A stretch of 64,000 bases of DNA from assembly GCA_963930775.1 (NCBI GenBank), contig OZ005706.1, positions 5,136,545 to 5,200,544 of the forward strand, written 5' to 3'. A model generated the notes under the pieces. The model did no database searches and was not told where the DNA came from. It saw only the letters and a program-made list of their open reading frames with translations. Position 1 is the stretch's first letter; each line of letters begins with the position of its first letter. The DNA is from Cliona cf. orientalis (lineage: Eukaryota > Porifera > Demospongiae > Clionaida > Clionaidae). Below, one piece after another: positions 41,923 through 53,688 of the stretch. The translations under genes and the position numbers were made by a program.

Positions 41923-42873
41923 ATGGCTAAAAATACAGTAAAAAATAGCTCAGCAAAACGCTCAGGCAAGGTTCTTTGTGGAATCTGCCAAGCCCCAATT
42001 GTCGATGGGAAAGACGAAGCCCTCCTTTGTGAGGGCGAATGTGGACTCTGGCTGCACAGAGGTTGTGCCAGCATACCTCCGAGCCGTTACGAATCTCTAT
42101 CAGCTAGTGACGAGCCCTTCGTGTGCCTCTGCTGCTCTAATCTCCAACTTAAGAAAGATCTCGTTCTTCTGAGAACTGAATTCCGGGCTGCCCTTGACTC
42201 ACCTCCTAATAACGGAGCGCAACGCCAACAAATCTTCGATCTAACTGACACAGTTGCAGCCTTGAGAATGGAACTTACGCAGCTAAAAGAAACTTTGTCC
42301 TCTATGTCCTCGGAACTGACGTCGTTGCGCTCAAGTAGACCTCCGATTGACAAGCCGACGTACGCCTCGAAGGCGTCCACTCGCAGGGTAGCCCGACCCG
42401 GCAGTGCCCATCACCCTAACACAACACAGAGACAAGCTGGAGGCCGTGGAGATCGTAAGCAGCTAAATGTGAGAGGTGCTGCAGTAACCCCTGGATCCGG
42501 AGACACCGCGAGCCAGCGGCTACCCAAGCCAACGCAGCGTACTACGCCACGGGAAAACAGCCGCAAATCAGAGAAGAAAATAATTGTCGAAGGAGCTAGA
42601 AGAATTTGGGGGACCATGAAGGCTTGTCCATCCTCAGTTGTCCTTAGCACTATTGCGAAGGTAACTGAAATAAAAGATGAATTGAGGATCAAGAAAAAAA
42701 CGAGAAGCCTACCAGGCAACAAGCTAGTATGGTGGTTTGTTATCCATTGTGACGAGGAGACCTTGTGCTTGCTGGACACTGAGTGGGAAAAGGTACATGC
42801 TCAAACAGGTTGGAGTCTACAATGCTGTTACATGCCGTCAATCAATCAGCCAGACTCTGACACCACTGCATGA
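41923..42873 (+). CDS. LINE ORF1, PHD-finger protein
   Basis: 316 residues from ATG 41923. Residues ~19-70 form a PHD-type zinc finger with Cys4-His-Cys3 spacing (CGIC, CEGECGLWLHRGC, CLCC). A coiled-coil-like stretch (residues ~75-130, LRTEFRAAL…LRMELTQLKETL) follows, then a basic Ser/Thr/Pro-rich linker and a more conserved C-terminal part (WWFVIHCDEE). PHD-type ORF1 proteins are known in CR1/L2-like LINEs and are thought to bind the element RNA. It ends at TGA about 200 bp before ORF2. Confidence 0.85.
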   Translation: MAKNTVKNSSAKRSGKVLCGICQAPIVDGKDEALLCEGECGLWLHRGCASIPPSRYESLSASDEPFVCLCCSNLQLKKDLVLLRTEFRAALDSPPNNGAQRQQIFDLTDTVAALRMELTQLKETLSSMSSELTSLRSSRPPIDKPTYASKASTRRVARPGSAHHPNTTQRQAGGRGDRKQLNVRGAAVTPGSGDTASQRLPKPTQRTTPRENSRKSEKKIIVEGARRIWGTMKACPSSVVLSTIAKVTEIKDELRIKKKTRSLPGNKLVWWFVIHCDEETLCLLDTEWEKVHAQTGWSLQCCYMPSINQPDSDTTA

Positions 42874-43072
42874 CCCACAAAATTCCCTCTCTACAACTGC
42901 CACTCCTTCTCCAATAAGCCTTTCTCCTAAACCCAATATCCAGAGCACTGCTGTGAGTGAATCTGATCAAGTGACCATTCAGGAGCATATGAATGATACT
43001 GCAATTAATGCTGGTCTGCAGTAACCCCCACAGCAACCGTGACTACAGGATTCTGTAAGTGTTCAATCTGTT

Positions 43073-45815
43073 TTGTTTACTAATAGTAATTTTTGTATCA
43101 TTTTGTATTATAATGCCAGAAGCCTACTCCCTAAGCTTGATCACCTTATTTTATCTGTTGATGTTCATCATCCACATATCATTTGTGTAGTTGAATCTTG
43201 GCTAGGGAGTGAAATTAGTTCTAATGAATTACATATTCCTGGGTACAAACTATATCGCAAGGATAGAAACCGTCAAGGTGGGGGTGTCCTTGTGTATATC
43301 ATCGACTTTATGATAGTTTCATTATTTCCTAACCCAGATCCCCAACTTGAGCTTCTGGCTCTGTCAGTAAGATTTAATAATTTTAAGCTTAATTTGTGCC
43401 TTTTCTATCGCCCTCCAAGCTCTGGTAGTCAATTATTTGATACTTTAGTTTCTTATTTAAATTTAATTTGTGTAAGTTCTTTTTCAAATTTTATTTTCAT
43501 TGGTGACTTTAATGTTAATTTTTCAGACTCATCTCATCCTTACTATAGCATGCTTCAGTCATTAATGTCACTTTATTCTTTGTCTCAGCATGTCTCTGGT
43601 CCAACACATACTCACCACAGTGGTGCCACCTCAACCATTGACCTTGTTTTTACGAATGAGGATTCACTACTGCACACCTGCGAGACTATACCGCCCCTAT
43701 CAAACTCCGATCACTTTGGTATTCAAGCGATTGTGAATAAAAAGGTTTATAAACGCCGGTGCAGGACCAAGGGCCGAAAAATCTGGAGGTATACATTTGC
43801 TGATTGGGTCAGTGCCTGTGAAGCTATTGATGAAGCAGATTGGGATTCTATAATTATGACTGAAAACATAGATGATGCGTGGGAAGCTTGGCTACAGCAA
43901 TTTATGTCAATTATGAACCAGTTTATACCCAATTGTTCTCTGCAAAATAGACAAAACCTGCCCTGGCTCACAAAGTCTCTGATTAAGTCAATTAAGAAAC
44001 GAAATCTGCTCTATAAAGGAGCGAAGAAATCTGGCAGCTTCAGAAGTTACAAGCTAGCCCGCAATAAGACTCTAGCAGACATCCAATCAGCTAAACTCTC
44101 CTACTTCCGCAAATTAAATCCACGAGATCCCAAAAAATTTTGGAAAGCTGTCAAGTGCCTCAACAAAAGACCCAACTCGATGCCAACACTAACTCTTGGT
44201 GACACAACTGCAGTAACAGAAAATGAAAAAGCGAACCTCCTAAATTCCTATTTTCACTCATGCTTCAACAAGTCTCATACTCCGATAACACCCTCAGCCT
44301 GTTTGCGACTTTCTCCTGCAGCGGATCTTCTCTGTTCTGAAGACGAAGTGTTTGACCTCTTGGCAACCCTGGATGTGTCCAAGTCCACTGGACCTGACGG
44401 AATCTCAGCCAGGATGCTGAAGTTCACAGCAACCAGCATAACCCCTTCAGTGACTAAGCTGTTCAATCAATCAATTATTCAGGCTCGAGTACCATCCCTT
44501 TGGAAAAAATCTGTTATCGTTCCTGTCCCGAAAACATCAGATATAACTACACCAACTAATTATCGTCCAATCTCGCTCTTACCTATCATCAGCAAACTCC
44601 TGGAAAGACATATTTATTCACTTATTCTACACCACCTGCAAGCAAATGACATCCTGACAACCTCTCAATGGGGATTCTTGGAGGGAAGGTCCACTGTAAC
44701 TGCTCTAATAAAATGCACAGATGATTGGCTAAAAAGTTTAGAAGACGGAAATGATACGTGCGCAATTTTCTTTGACTATCGTAAAGCTTTTGACATCTGT
44801 CCCTCATCGCCCACTGATAGTGAAACTACGATCCCTTGGTGTCGACGACTGCATTGTCAGCTGGGTCAAAAACTACTTAGCTGAAAGATGTCAAGTTGTT
44901 GCAGTTGATGGAGTGGAATCGGATCCCTTGCCAGTCCTCTCTGGGGTTCCCCAGGGCTCTGTTCTCGGACCACTACTCTTCCTAATTTACATCAATGATC
45001 TTCCACATGCTATTCAAGATGAATTTGCCCACTTAAACCTCTTTGCTGATGACCTTCTCCTTTATCGAATAATTACCTCTGCAGCAGACTATCTTCTCCT
45101 GCAAGAAATGATTTGTATAATTGAGCAATGGACATCAGATAATTACCTCAGTTTCAATACGTCCAAGTGCAAATGTATGATTATCTCGCGTAAGAGAAAT
45201 CCTCCTCTGCCAGATATTCCCTTACAGTTGTGTGGAAGTGCCTTGGAAAGAGTTGACAGCTACAAGTATCTCGGAGTCTTGTTTTCTTGTGATCTATCCT
45301 GGTCTGTGCATGTTGAATTTGCCTGTCAAAAAGCTCGGCGAGTATTGGGCTTGCTCTATAGAAGATTTTATGATCAAGCATCCCAGGATTCGTTAAAACA
45401 GCTATATCTATCTCTTGTACGACCGCATTTAGAGTATGCGAGCCAGGTGTGGGATCCTCACCTCGCCAAAGATAGAAATGCCTTGGAAAAAGTGCAAAAA
45501 TTCACGTGCAAATTGGCTACTTCTAAATGGAATAGCAGCTATGAGGAACTGCTGGATTTGACAGATTTAAAGCCCCTCCAGGACAGAAGGTTGGAATCTA
45601 AACTAGGACTGCTGTTCAAGTTGGTTCACAATCTCTGCTTCTTCCCGGATAACTCGTGGTCTTTCCGAACTAATAGCAGGTGCAATAGGAACACCAACTC
45701 CTTGCAGTTGTCGAGACCATTTGCTCGTACTAATGCCTATATGGCCTCCTTCTTCCCCCATACTGTGGCAAACTGGAATCTGTTGGACAATAATGCTGTA
45801 ACAGCATCATCATAA
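43073..45815 (+). pseudogene. LINE ORF2, endonuclease and reverse transcriptase, one frameshift
   Basis: The first part (to about 44794) has an AP-endonuclease domain: YNARSLLPKL, SWLGSEIS, FIGDFNVNF, STIDLVFTN, SNSDHFGI. The reverse transcriptase begins with STGPDGISARMLK and VPKTSDITTPTNYRPISLLP. One extra A near 44795, just after the DYRKAFD motif, shifts the frame. The rest continues in the next frame with GVPQGSVLGPLLFLIYIND, the catalytic FADD, and YLGVLFS and HLEYASQVWDP towards the C-terminus, ending at TAA 45813-45815. No RNase H domain is seen. The first ATG of ORF2 is uncertain because the open frame begins with TTG. The single-base lesion may be real or an assembly error. Confidence 0.85.
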
Positions 45816-45978
45816 AAGTCCTTCATGCAAACTGTTAGTAACTAGCTAATTAATTTTAACTGCTCTCATTTTGTTATATATACACGTAGTTTGACTAGGG
45901 TACACACCTGTATTAGCTTTAGTAGCTATTGTGTATCCATTGCATAGTATTGCATAAAGTATTATAAAAGCAAATTAA

Positions 45979-47620
45979 ACACTAAGTTAAATTACACACT
46001 AAGTAGAAAAAAAAGTATATTTAAATAATTAAATAATCTAATTCATGGGGAATTTGGGAGCACTTGGGGGGATAATTTTTACATGGGCACGCAGAATGGG
46101 TCCAAACTAGAAGTTTGATCAGACAGATTTTTGATTCACACCTTACAATTAAAGTTATGGCCCTTTGAAGTTTTCCCATGTTTGTATAGGAAGCCATGCA
46201 TTTGCAATGTTTTCCGCCCACGCGCTACGTGAGGGGCGGGGCCACGCGCGCACAGCAACGTGACGACCATTACCCAATTTGGTCAAAATTGATTTATAGG
46301 CTGCTTGCTTGCATTGTATGGCTCTACTATGCATCCAGCTCAACTATGTGGTGGTTTTCGGACAATTTTTTTTTCTGCTTAGTGTGTGGTCTGCTTGCAC
46401 TAAGTAGAAATTAAACACTAAGTAGAAAAAAAACAAAACTTAAATAATGTAATTCATGGGGGATTTGGGAGCATCTGGGGACATAATTTTTACATGGGCA
46501 CGCAGAATGGGTCGAAACTAGAGATTTGACCTGAAAGAATTTTGATTCACGCCTTAGAAATGAAGATACGGCCCTTTGAAGTTTCCCATATGTTTGTACA
46601 GGGAAGCCATGCGTTTGCAATGTTTCCGCCCACGCGCTACGTGAGGGGCGGGGCCACGCGCGCACATAAACGTGACGACCTTTACCAACTTTTTGACAAA
46701 ATTGAAATTTAGGCTGCCTGCTTGCATTGTATGGTTCTGCTATGCATCCAGCTCGATTATATGGTGGTTTTGGACAATTTTTTTCTGCTTAGTGTTCTGG
46801 TCGCCTTGAAAAAAAGAATTTAAATAATTAAATAAATAATCTAATTCATGGGGGGTTTGGGAGTACTTGGGGACATAATTTTTGCATGGGCACGCAGAAT
46901 GGATCGAACCTAGAGATTTGACCTGAAAGAATTTTGATTCACGCCTTTGAATTGAAGTTACGGCCCTTTGAAGTTTTCCCATATGTTTGTACAGGGAAGC
47001 TATGCGTTTGCAATGTTTCCGCCCACGCGCTACGTGAAAAACGGGGAATCCCCGTTAGGCGCGTGCACACAAACGTGACGACCTTTACCTATTTTGGTCA
47101 AAATTGGAGTATAGGGTGCCTGCTTGCATTGTATGGCTCTACTAAGCATCCAGCGCAAATATGTGGTGGTTTTGGACATTTTTTTTTCTGCTTAGTGTTC
47201 AGGTCGCCTTGTTAAACACTAAGTAGAAAAAAAAACAAAACTTAAATAATGTAATTCATGGGGGATTTGGGAGCATCTGGGGACATAATTTTTACATGGG
47301 CACGCAGAATGGGTCGAAACTAGAGATTTGACCTGAAAGAATTTTGATTCACGCCTTAGAAATGAAGTTACGGCCCTTTGAAGTTTCCCATATGTTTGTA
47401 CAGGGAAGCCATGCGTTTGCAATGTTTCCGCCCACGCGCTACGTGAGGGGCGGGGCCACGCGCGCACATAAACGTGACGACCTTTACCAACTTTTTGACA
47501 AAATTGAAATTTAGGCTGCCTGCTTGCATTGTATAGTTCTGCTATGCATCCAGCTCGATTATATGGTGGTTTTGGACAATTTTTTTTTCTGCTTAGTGTT
47601 CTGGTCGCCTTGAAAAAAAA
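45979..47620 (-). repeat. Four tandem copies of a ~410-bp element with AACACTAAG termini
   Basis: Copies begin at about 45979, 46405, 46808 and 47214. Each runs from AACACTAAGTAGAAAAAA through GGGGATTTGGGAGCA, GGGCACGCAGAATGGGTC, CACGCGCTACGTGAGGGGCG to TTTTTTCTGCTTAGTGTT, so the ends are inverted repeats. Copies 2 and 4 are nearly identical. Junctions share CTGGTCGCCTTG. No coding capacity. They point opposite to the copy at 36.6 kb. Confidence 0.8.
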
Positions 47621-47630
47621 AAAAAAAAAA

Positions 47631-47952
47631 AAGTATAAAAACAATTGAATAAAATTGAAGGATGAAGTAGGAATGGCAGGATAAAAAAGTACATAAACAA
47701 GATTTGTAAGGGATAATCACATCCACTATACATCCCTACACTTGCTTTTTGAGGGGTGCAAAAACAGTAATATCTTCCACACGCAAGTCAAGAGTGCTTA
47801 ATGAACAAGTTAGGTGAATGATAATCGAGAAAAGCAAGCGTAGGGACTAGTGTATAGTGGATGTGATTATCCCTTACAAATCTTGTTTATGTACTTTTTT
47901 ATCCTGCCATTCCTACTTCATCCTTCAATTTTATTCAATTGTTTTTATACTT
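47631..47952. mobile_element. Foldback element with ~120-bp arms
   Basis: Arm 47631-47750 (starting AAGTATAAAAACAATTGAAT) is inverted almost perfectly at 47830-47952. The ~80-bp centre is unique. No clear target repeat and no gene. It directly abuts the A-tract at the end of the tandem block. Confidence 0.8.
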
Positions 47953-48089
47953 GTAGTATATAGTAAATTGTGTCTTTTGATTAAGCCTGACTTGAGGACA
48001 GTAGCTAGCTATTGAATGTAACAGTTACGGCAAGCTGCACATCATATCTGCACAAATAGTCATGATAATCACAATACAATAAGTAAATT

Positions 48090-48475
48090 TCTACTAGAGC
48101 TCTATAGAGCACATACCCCGCGCGCGCTGCAGCGTCGATATCAGAGCATATCTGTGGTCAGAGAGCTCGATGATGCAAGCAGCCTGTTGACGACCTTTAC
48201 CTACACACTGTGCCAGGTTGTGCGCATGAGCAGAGAGCACATAGTGGGCAGTGCCCGTAGGCATGGCCAAACAAAACGCAGTGTTTGCAGCACTCGTGGG
48301 CCTTGCCAAACGATTCGAAGCATGTTTTTCGCCGATATTGACAGATACGTTGTATTTATGAGTCGTTCAGATGCCTAGATCTCTAGATCTGGCGATTTTT
48401 GTGCTAATGACAGACAACAACGACCGATAGACAAAACCGATTACATTACCCCTTGCGCATGCGCACGGGGTAAAA
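48090..48475. repeat. Dispersed repeat with AGAGCTCTA and CATGCGC ends
   Basis: From CTAGAGCTCTATAGAGCACA to TTGCGCATGCGCACGGGGTA. Parts recur, mostly inverted, at 54560-54656, 55590-55722, 58836-58865 and near 39058. Open frames within are short and unsupported. Confidence 0.55.
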
Positions 48476-48494
48476 ATGCAACCTACTAACTCAA

Positions 48495-48722
48495 CTCCCC
48501 CCCCCCCACACACACAGCACCCTGCCTAATTATCCCAACCCCAACATCCCCCCCCCAAACACAGCACCCTGCCTAATTATCCCAACCCCCCTCTCCTCCC
48601 CCAAACACAGCATCTTGCCTATAAATCCCAACCCAAACAACCCCCCCCCCCCCCACACACACAGCAGTCTGCCTAACCCCATCCCAACACCCCCCCCCCC
48701 CACACACACACAGCACCCTGCC
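48495..48722 (+). repeat. C-rich minisatellite (~55-bp unit)
   Basis: Five imperfect units of a C-tract followed by CACACACAGCACCCTGCCTA and ATCCCAACCCC. Purely low-complexity. Confidence 0.75.
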
Positions 48723-49778
48723 TACGCCCAACTCACCTACATGACCTTAATTGACCATGCCTGCATATTTACCAGTAGCCGCAGCATGCGCAAACACAAT
48801 TAAGTGGGCATGGCCATGACCGCAAGCCGTTAGTTCGAGGCAGAAACATAAAAAAGCAGTCCCTGGCTTGGTTCTGCCGCTTATTTATTGATCCCCTATC
48901 TCGAAATCTGTCGTGAAAAGTGAGTCGATCGTGTCAATGTCACCAAGAGGTGTCGCTCCAAAAAAGGCCACCCTCGATTTAGTAACCGCACTCAACCAAG
49001 GTTGAAATTGATAGGAGTTGCGGCTGGTATTCAAATAAATACAGTGATTATATTATTCTTTGCCATAATTTAGATCTACACTTGCTTTATTATTGTATTT
49101 TTAACACTAACGTAGTCATATATTATTGTAGTACACTACATACTCGCAATCAATTCCTTGATTCATAGACATCTTGTACTCAGATATACGCAAAAGGTAA
49201 TGATCGTCTTGATCACTACGCAAAAGTGCACTGACCTTCTTATACACCCCAAAACAGCTATGGTCGCTATGAATTAGATACCATTTACCGTGACAGCGTT
49301 GTTAGTCTCTTTTGTTGATGCTAGATAGATAACTGTCTAATAATGTGCAATCCCGCACCCTCATGCTTACATCACTACTGCATATTCACACTTTGTCATT
49401 GTCTATATTGCAACTCCCTCACACAATACTAGCTATATGCACTCTCATAATACGTACTCCCCTCAGACTCTATACACATGTCTCAATAATGTATATTAAA
49501 TCCACAGCTTTTTATTAATCCAAAAGCTTGTAAGAACTTCTTTTCTACAAATTATGTACCAACAACAAACTCACTTCTTAGCAACTTAGACATCTTAGAT
49601 CTCCCTCACAGCATAGATATGTCAGGTGACGGTACCGATTGTTAAGCTTCCTAGTATGTTGACCATCTTTACCCACTATCACTCGGGACATGCATAATCA
49701 TAATCATGTATTATAGATTGACGACCTATACCTGCCTGGGACCTACACAATATTATGCGCATGCGCTTCATGATACGG
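48723..49778. other. Spacer without recognisable features
   Basis: No gene, repeat family or RNA that I can support. Confidence 0.5.
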
Positions 49779-50710
49779 TGTCATAGCGGATTTGTTCCGC
49801 CGCGAAAATGTTCCGGGGGAACATATCCGCTAGCGGATACGTTCCGCCAGAACACATCCGCTAGCGTAGGTGTTCCGCCCGGAACATTTCCGCATTCGCG
49901 GATACGTTCCGGGCCGCGTAAATGTTCCGCCTATATGAACTTACCTAACGAGCGTGCGCGTTAAACTCTGCTTGAAGGCTTTGGGCATGCTTACGTCGGT
50001 CTAGAGTATGAAGGACCCCAAAGCAGAGCTTGTACAGACATCACGATATCCTAGCTAATTAGCCTGAAACACTCGCTAGCCTCGCGATTGGAGGATGTAG
50101 CTAGCCCGCAAGACTACCACTAGCTCGTTGGACTGTCAGTCATTGATTATAAAGCATACTGTTCGATAACTTTCTGATAATACACCTTCTTAATAATATT
50201 ACCATAATGTGATCTAGGCTAGCCATCAAGGATAATATATTATATATATTAATATATAAAATTTAATGATAGATAACTCATGCATAAATGCAACAATTTA
50301 ATAAGCAAGTTTGGCTTATAATGTGACAAAAATCAAGTAAGAAAGCTATCTTCTAAGTCATTTTTCGAAATGGCATAAGACTAAAGTACATGCAGCCACT
50401 CGACCGCTCTACCTGGAGTATGTTGGGCGGAGCCGAATATTCGAAGGTTGGGCTCCGCCCAACTAGGTACTAGGCTCTAGCTAGTCTGAAGGCATGAAGT
50501 ACAAGCTATACCTGGACTCGGGACATACTAACTTGAGGAGTATCCAGACCCTGCATACTACCGTCGCTACTGAATGCGCTGTGCTGAGTTTTAAATGGAA
50601 ACGGGACACCCGGAACAAATCCGCTGAGTTCTTTGAAAACCGGAACATATCCGCTAGCGTACAAGTTCCGCCGGAACAAATCCGCGAGCCGGAACAAATC
50701 CGCTGTGACA
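49779..50710. mobile_element. 0.93-kb element with inverted ends and clustered GGAACAAATCCGC motifs
   Basis: The left end TGTCATAGCGGATTTGTTCCG (49779) is inverted at the right (CGGAACAAATCCGCTGTGACA, ending 50710). Both sides carry clusters of the motif GGAACAWATCCGC in both orientations: 49785-49931 (about eight copies) and 50613-50705 (about five). ACGG flanks both ends and may be a 4-bp target duplication. The middle (50000-50600) has no transposase. Subterminal motif clusters of this kind are transposase-binding sites in several DNA transposon families. Confidence 0.65.
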
Positions 50711-50745
50711 ACGGCCCTAAATCCAGTACGATCCCGCACCCTACT

Positions 50746-50775
50746 GGTCTCGTGCCCAAATCTGGGCACGAGACT
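50746..50775. mobile_element. Short hairpin, TAGTCTCG family
   Basis: GGTCTCGTGCCCAAATCTGGGCACGAGACTA is a near-perfect hairpin with the same ends as 29295-29355. It lies next to a further partial copy (TCACGAGACTCTAGTAC). Confidence 0.5.
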
Positions 50776-51396
50776 AGCGTTTAGGGTGCTGGGTCACGAG
50801 ACTCTAGTACCACCGGGTATGGGGTACGAGGCTTGTCATGTGATATTTGGATCCCTGAAATGTTCGGACCCCCATGCAAACCCTGAAGACTAACCAGACC
50901 CTGGAAACTAACCCTGCTAACCATTTATACCCAGAACCCAGCCCCTGAACCTTCTGAAACTCTGCTATAGTTGATAACATGCATGGGGTCCATATATATA
51001 GAAATACATAGGTCCCAAGTTTATCAACACCAAATGCTGGTCGTCTAGCTGTATACCCATATCATTGATCATGCATAAAATTAATGATTCAAGTGGCAAA
51101 TATATCTGAATTACCACTAAAAATGCGGAAATTTGTGTTCTAATGATCAGGACAACTGCCATATTTTGTTCTAAATCATCAGTGTTAAGTGTAAAAACCC
51201 ACGTACATTATTATAATAGCTACTAGGTTATGGTATCTCCACAAATGCTGGTTTTGAGACTTGTCTTGCTCAGGTCGGGTAGTTTGACGTGTAAATGCTG
51301 GTCGGACCAGCGAGGTGCCTGAGGGTCACTTGGGAGGTATGAAATATAAGGGGGGGCGCATATTTATCGTGACAGGCTAGGGAATGAGCCTGCATA
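50776..51396. other. Spacer without recognisable features
   Basis: Nothing supported. The dispersed GGTACGAGGC fragment near 50823 may be another relic of the TAGTCTCG family. Confidence 0.4.
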
Positions 51397-51693
51397 CAGT
51401 GGAACCTGCCTTAGCGGTCACCTGGACAAGGCGGTCACCTTAAGCTTAATACAGCCACATCCTGTAGGTCCCAAACAGCCACAATTAATGCATTTACTAT
51501 GGAATGCAGCCTGGATAAGACGGCCACCTGGGCAAGTGGAAACGGAGGAAACGGAAAACGGAAACGGAAAGCTGAAATGGAAAACTGAAGCGGAAATCGG
51601 AAATGGAAAAGCTGAAATTGGGAAATGGTCGTCAATATTCGTTGCGCTAATGGCATCTTTTGCGCATGCGCGATCTATTTGGGGCTCATTGCC

Positions 51694-51774
51694 TAGCCTC
51701 GTTCCCAGGCCCCTGCCATGTTTTCAATGTCTTGCGTGCGTTGAAAAAGATCGGGGAGACTGGGGACGAGGCTA
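51694..51774. mobile_element. 81-bp hairpin element, TAGCCTCG family
   Basis: TAGCCTCGTTCCCAGGCCCC at the left, GACTGGGGACGAGGCTA at the right. The interior is imperfectly palindromic, unlike the 35491 copy. Flanks share CATTGC but not an exact 9-bp repeat. Confidence 0.6.
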
Positions 51775-52164
51775 GCATTGCGAGTGTCTTTCTCTCGACA
51801 TCTATCAGCATAGCCTGACAGCTGGATACAAGATTCCTGGCTCGACCTAAGCTTGAGGTACTAATAGTGACCCACTGACAAGAGATAGAGGTCTAACAGC
51901 CACACCACCTCCCATGGGTGAATAGTTACTACAAACAACAGGAAGACTCCAGTATGGCACCCAGACTATGGGCCAGAGTACAAGATGCTGAATGTTATAT
52001 ATAGAGACCAGGTGGTAGAATTTTGAAGTTGGTGAAGGAAGTCCATGCAGAGTGACAAACTAAATTATATCAGTACTCAGTGGCTGAGAGGTGATTATGG
52101 CCCTTGTTCAATGTTAAAAGTGGCTCAAAATCTGCTATTATTATTCAATTTATTACCATGCTAA

Positions 52165-52523
52165 GGCCATACCAATTTGATGTTTTGTTTCTCGGACAAA
52201 CAGGAGCTGGAAACAGACCAGGGTGGTCGGCATGAAAATAAAAAAAAACTAATTAACAGGAGGTGTGGCCTAGTAAATCACCAGTCCACAGATAGCCAGC
52301 TATCATTTTAGTAGTGAATATTTACATTCTCGAGCAGTTTTGATGATCGTTTAGCTTATAGCACTATCAGTAGTAGACCAAGAGTGCTCTTTTTGAAAAG
52401 TACTCCTGGCCTGTCACTATCATAATGTGAGGAATGTTAATTAAAACATTTTTATTTTTTTTTCAAATCAGCCAAAAACAGACCCGCCGAATCCGAGAAA
52501 CAAAAAATTAACTTGGTATGGCC
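52165..52523. mobile_element. PIF/Harbinger-type MITE with TAA target duplication
   Basis: GGCCATACCAATTTGATGTT at the left and its inverse at the right give 32-bp inverted repeats with three mismatches. TAA flanks both sides (52162-52164, 52524-52526). The related repeat at 34978-34980 has the same site with a single TAA and no insert, which is a direct empty-site proof. A 3-bp TWA duplication and G-rich ends fit PIF/Harbinger. No gene inside 359 bp. Confidence 0.88.
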
Positions 52524-53110
52524 TAAGCAGTAAACTATCAAGTAAAGAATCACACTGTAGCCAATAGCTACTAGTCTAACTACTTCAGGCTTGATACAGT
52601 AACTGTTGATGAGCCTAAAGGCTCACAAAGTAGCTGTAGCTACTCTACAATCACAACTTGACATCAATGGAGCACTTACTGAATCAGATATCAATACAGG
52701 AGTCCATTAGTAACATAGTCAGAGGCTCGTCGCCAGGCCCCTAGGGACGAGGCTATAGCTAGTAGTAACATTAACTAAATTTTTGCTACAATTGCACTGG
52801 TGGTGCTATAATAACTCCTCAGATAATGATCACCGAAAATACATTAATATCACTTGGATGTTTTACAAGGTCTTCACACTAGCTGCAGGAAACGAATAAT
52901 ACATCAACCATCATTAATTTTCTTATGCAAGGCCAGATATCAAAGATACTAGCTCAATGCCGTTGACGACCACTACCAATTTTCAGCTTTTCCGTTTCCG
53001 CTTTCCGCTTCAGTTTTCCGTTTCAGCTTTCCGTTTCTGTTTTCCGTTTCCTCCGTTTCCACTTGCCCCGGCCACCTGCCTATTGCGTACACCGCCGGGC
53101 CAGTTAGCCA

Positions 53111-53688
53111 GGTCCCATACCGTTTACACTAGTACAAATTAGCCTGGCTATTATTGTATAATAGTGGCCACTGTGGGACAGCCCCCGGGGAAACCCCACT
53201 CACTTGGCTGCCAGGTACAATTTGTGGGTTTGTTAGACCACCAGCTAATCGCACATTCCCAGAACTTTGCAGCGCCCTATACCGCTCTATTGCAGCCACA
53301 GTTACGTTTGCAACCTCACTTCTCCTACAAGCCACACCCCCTATGTTTTGCATATTGCAGCCACCTCTCTAATGCATGCAGCCACAGATATTTGGCCCAT
53401 TGCCCAAATCCTACCCACGAAGACAGATTCGGCCACACAGACTCAGGCTGTCTACCACATCGACTCGAGAACGAAGCTGAATTCTAATCAACTTTTCTCC
53501 AGGTCCAGCCCGGACTAGCTAATGGCAGCGAGAAGTCCTCTTCCCTCGGCTAGCCTCGAGAAAAGCCAAGGCACTCCTCGAAAAGGTAGAGCCCACCTGG
53601 CAGTGTATGTGGCTACCAGACTATTTATATGTCATGAAAGGCTGTAGCTCGACTGCCCTGTGTATTATTAATTTCTATAACTAGTAGC
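53111..53688. other. Spacer with overlapping short open frames
   Basis: Three frames stay open for 72-107 codons between 53129 and 53518, on both strands. None has a splice or family support, and the sequence contains a repeated GTGGCTGCA motif. I see no gene I can support. Confidence 0.4.

Larger units (their letters stand above)
41923..45970 (+). mobile_element. Near full-length non-LTR retrotransposon (CR1/L2-like, Jockey superfamily)
   Basis: Two open frames in the typical order: PHD-type ORF1 (41923-42873), then endonuclease/reverse transcriptase ORF2 (about 43073-45815). The 3' region ends near GTATTGCATAAAGTATTATA. No long terminal repeats. Presence of both ORFs with only one frameshift suggests a young insertion. 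The exact 5' border and target duplication cannot be set by eye. Confidence 0.85.
51397..53110. repeat. Composite repeat with inverted CGGAAA arms
   Basis: Starts at TA/CAGTGGAACCTGCC, a pogo/Tigger-like terminus with a tandem CGGTCACCTGGACAAGG motif. The CGGAAA-hexamer arm GGCAAGTGGAAACGGAGG lies at 51532-51630 and is inverted at about 52970-53075. The part 51940-53075 is the inverted copy of 34415-35165. A hairpin (51694-51774) and a Harbinger-type MITE (52165-52523) are inserted in it. A matching right terminus for the left end was not found. Confidence 0.55.

Noticed and set aside
48495-48722. CRISPR-like regular repeat
   Set aside because: C-rich minisatellite without spacers of unique sequence, in eukaryotic DNA.
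53129-53518. Overlapping frames of 72-107 codons on both strands
   Set aside because: Three frames are open over the same bases, a composition effect, and repeated GTGGCTGCA words suggest repeat DNA. No family recognised.
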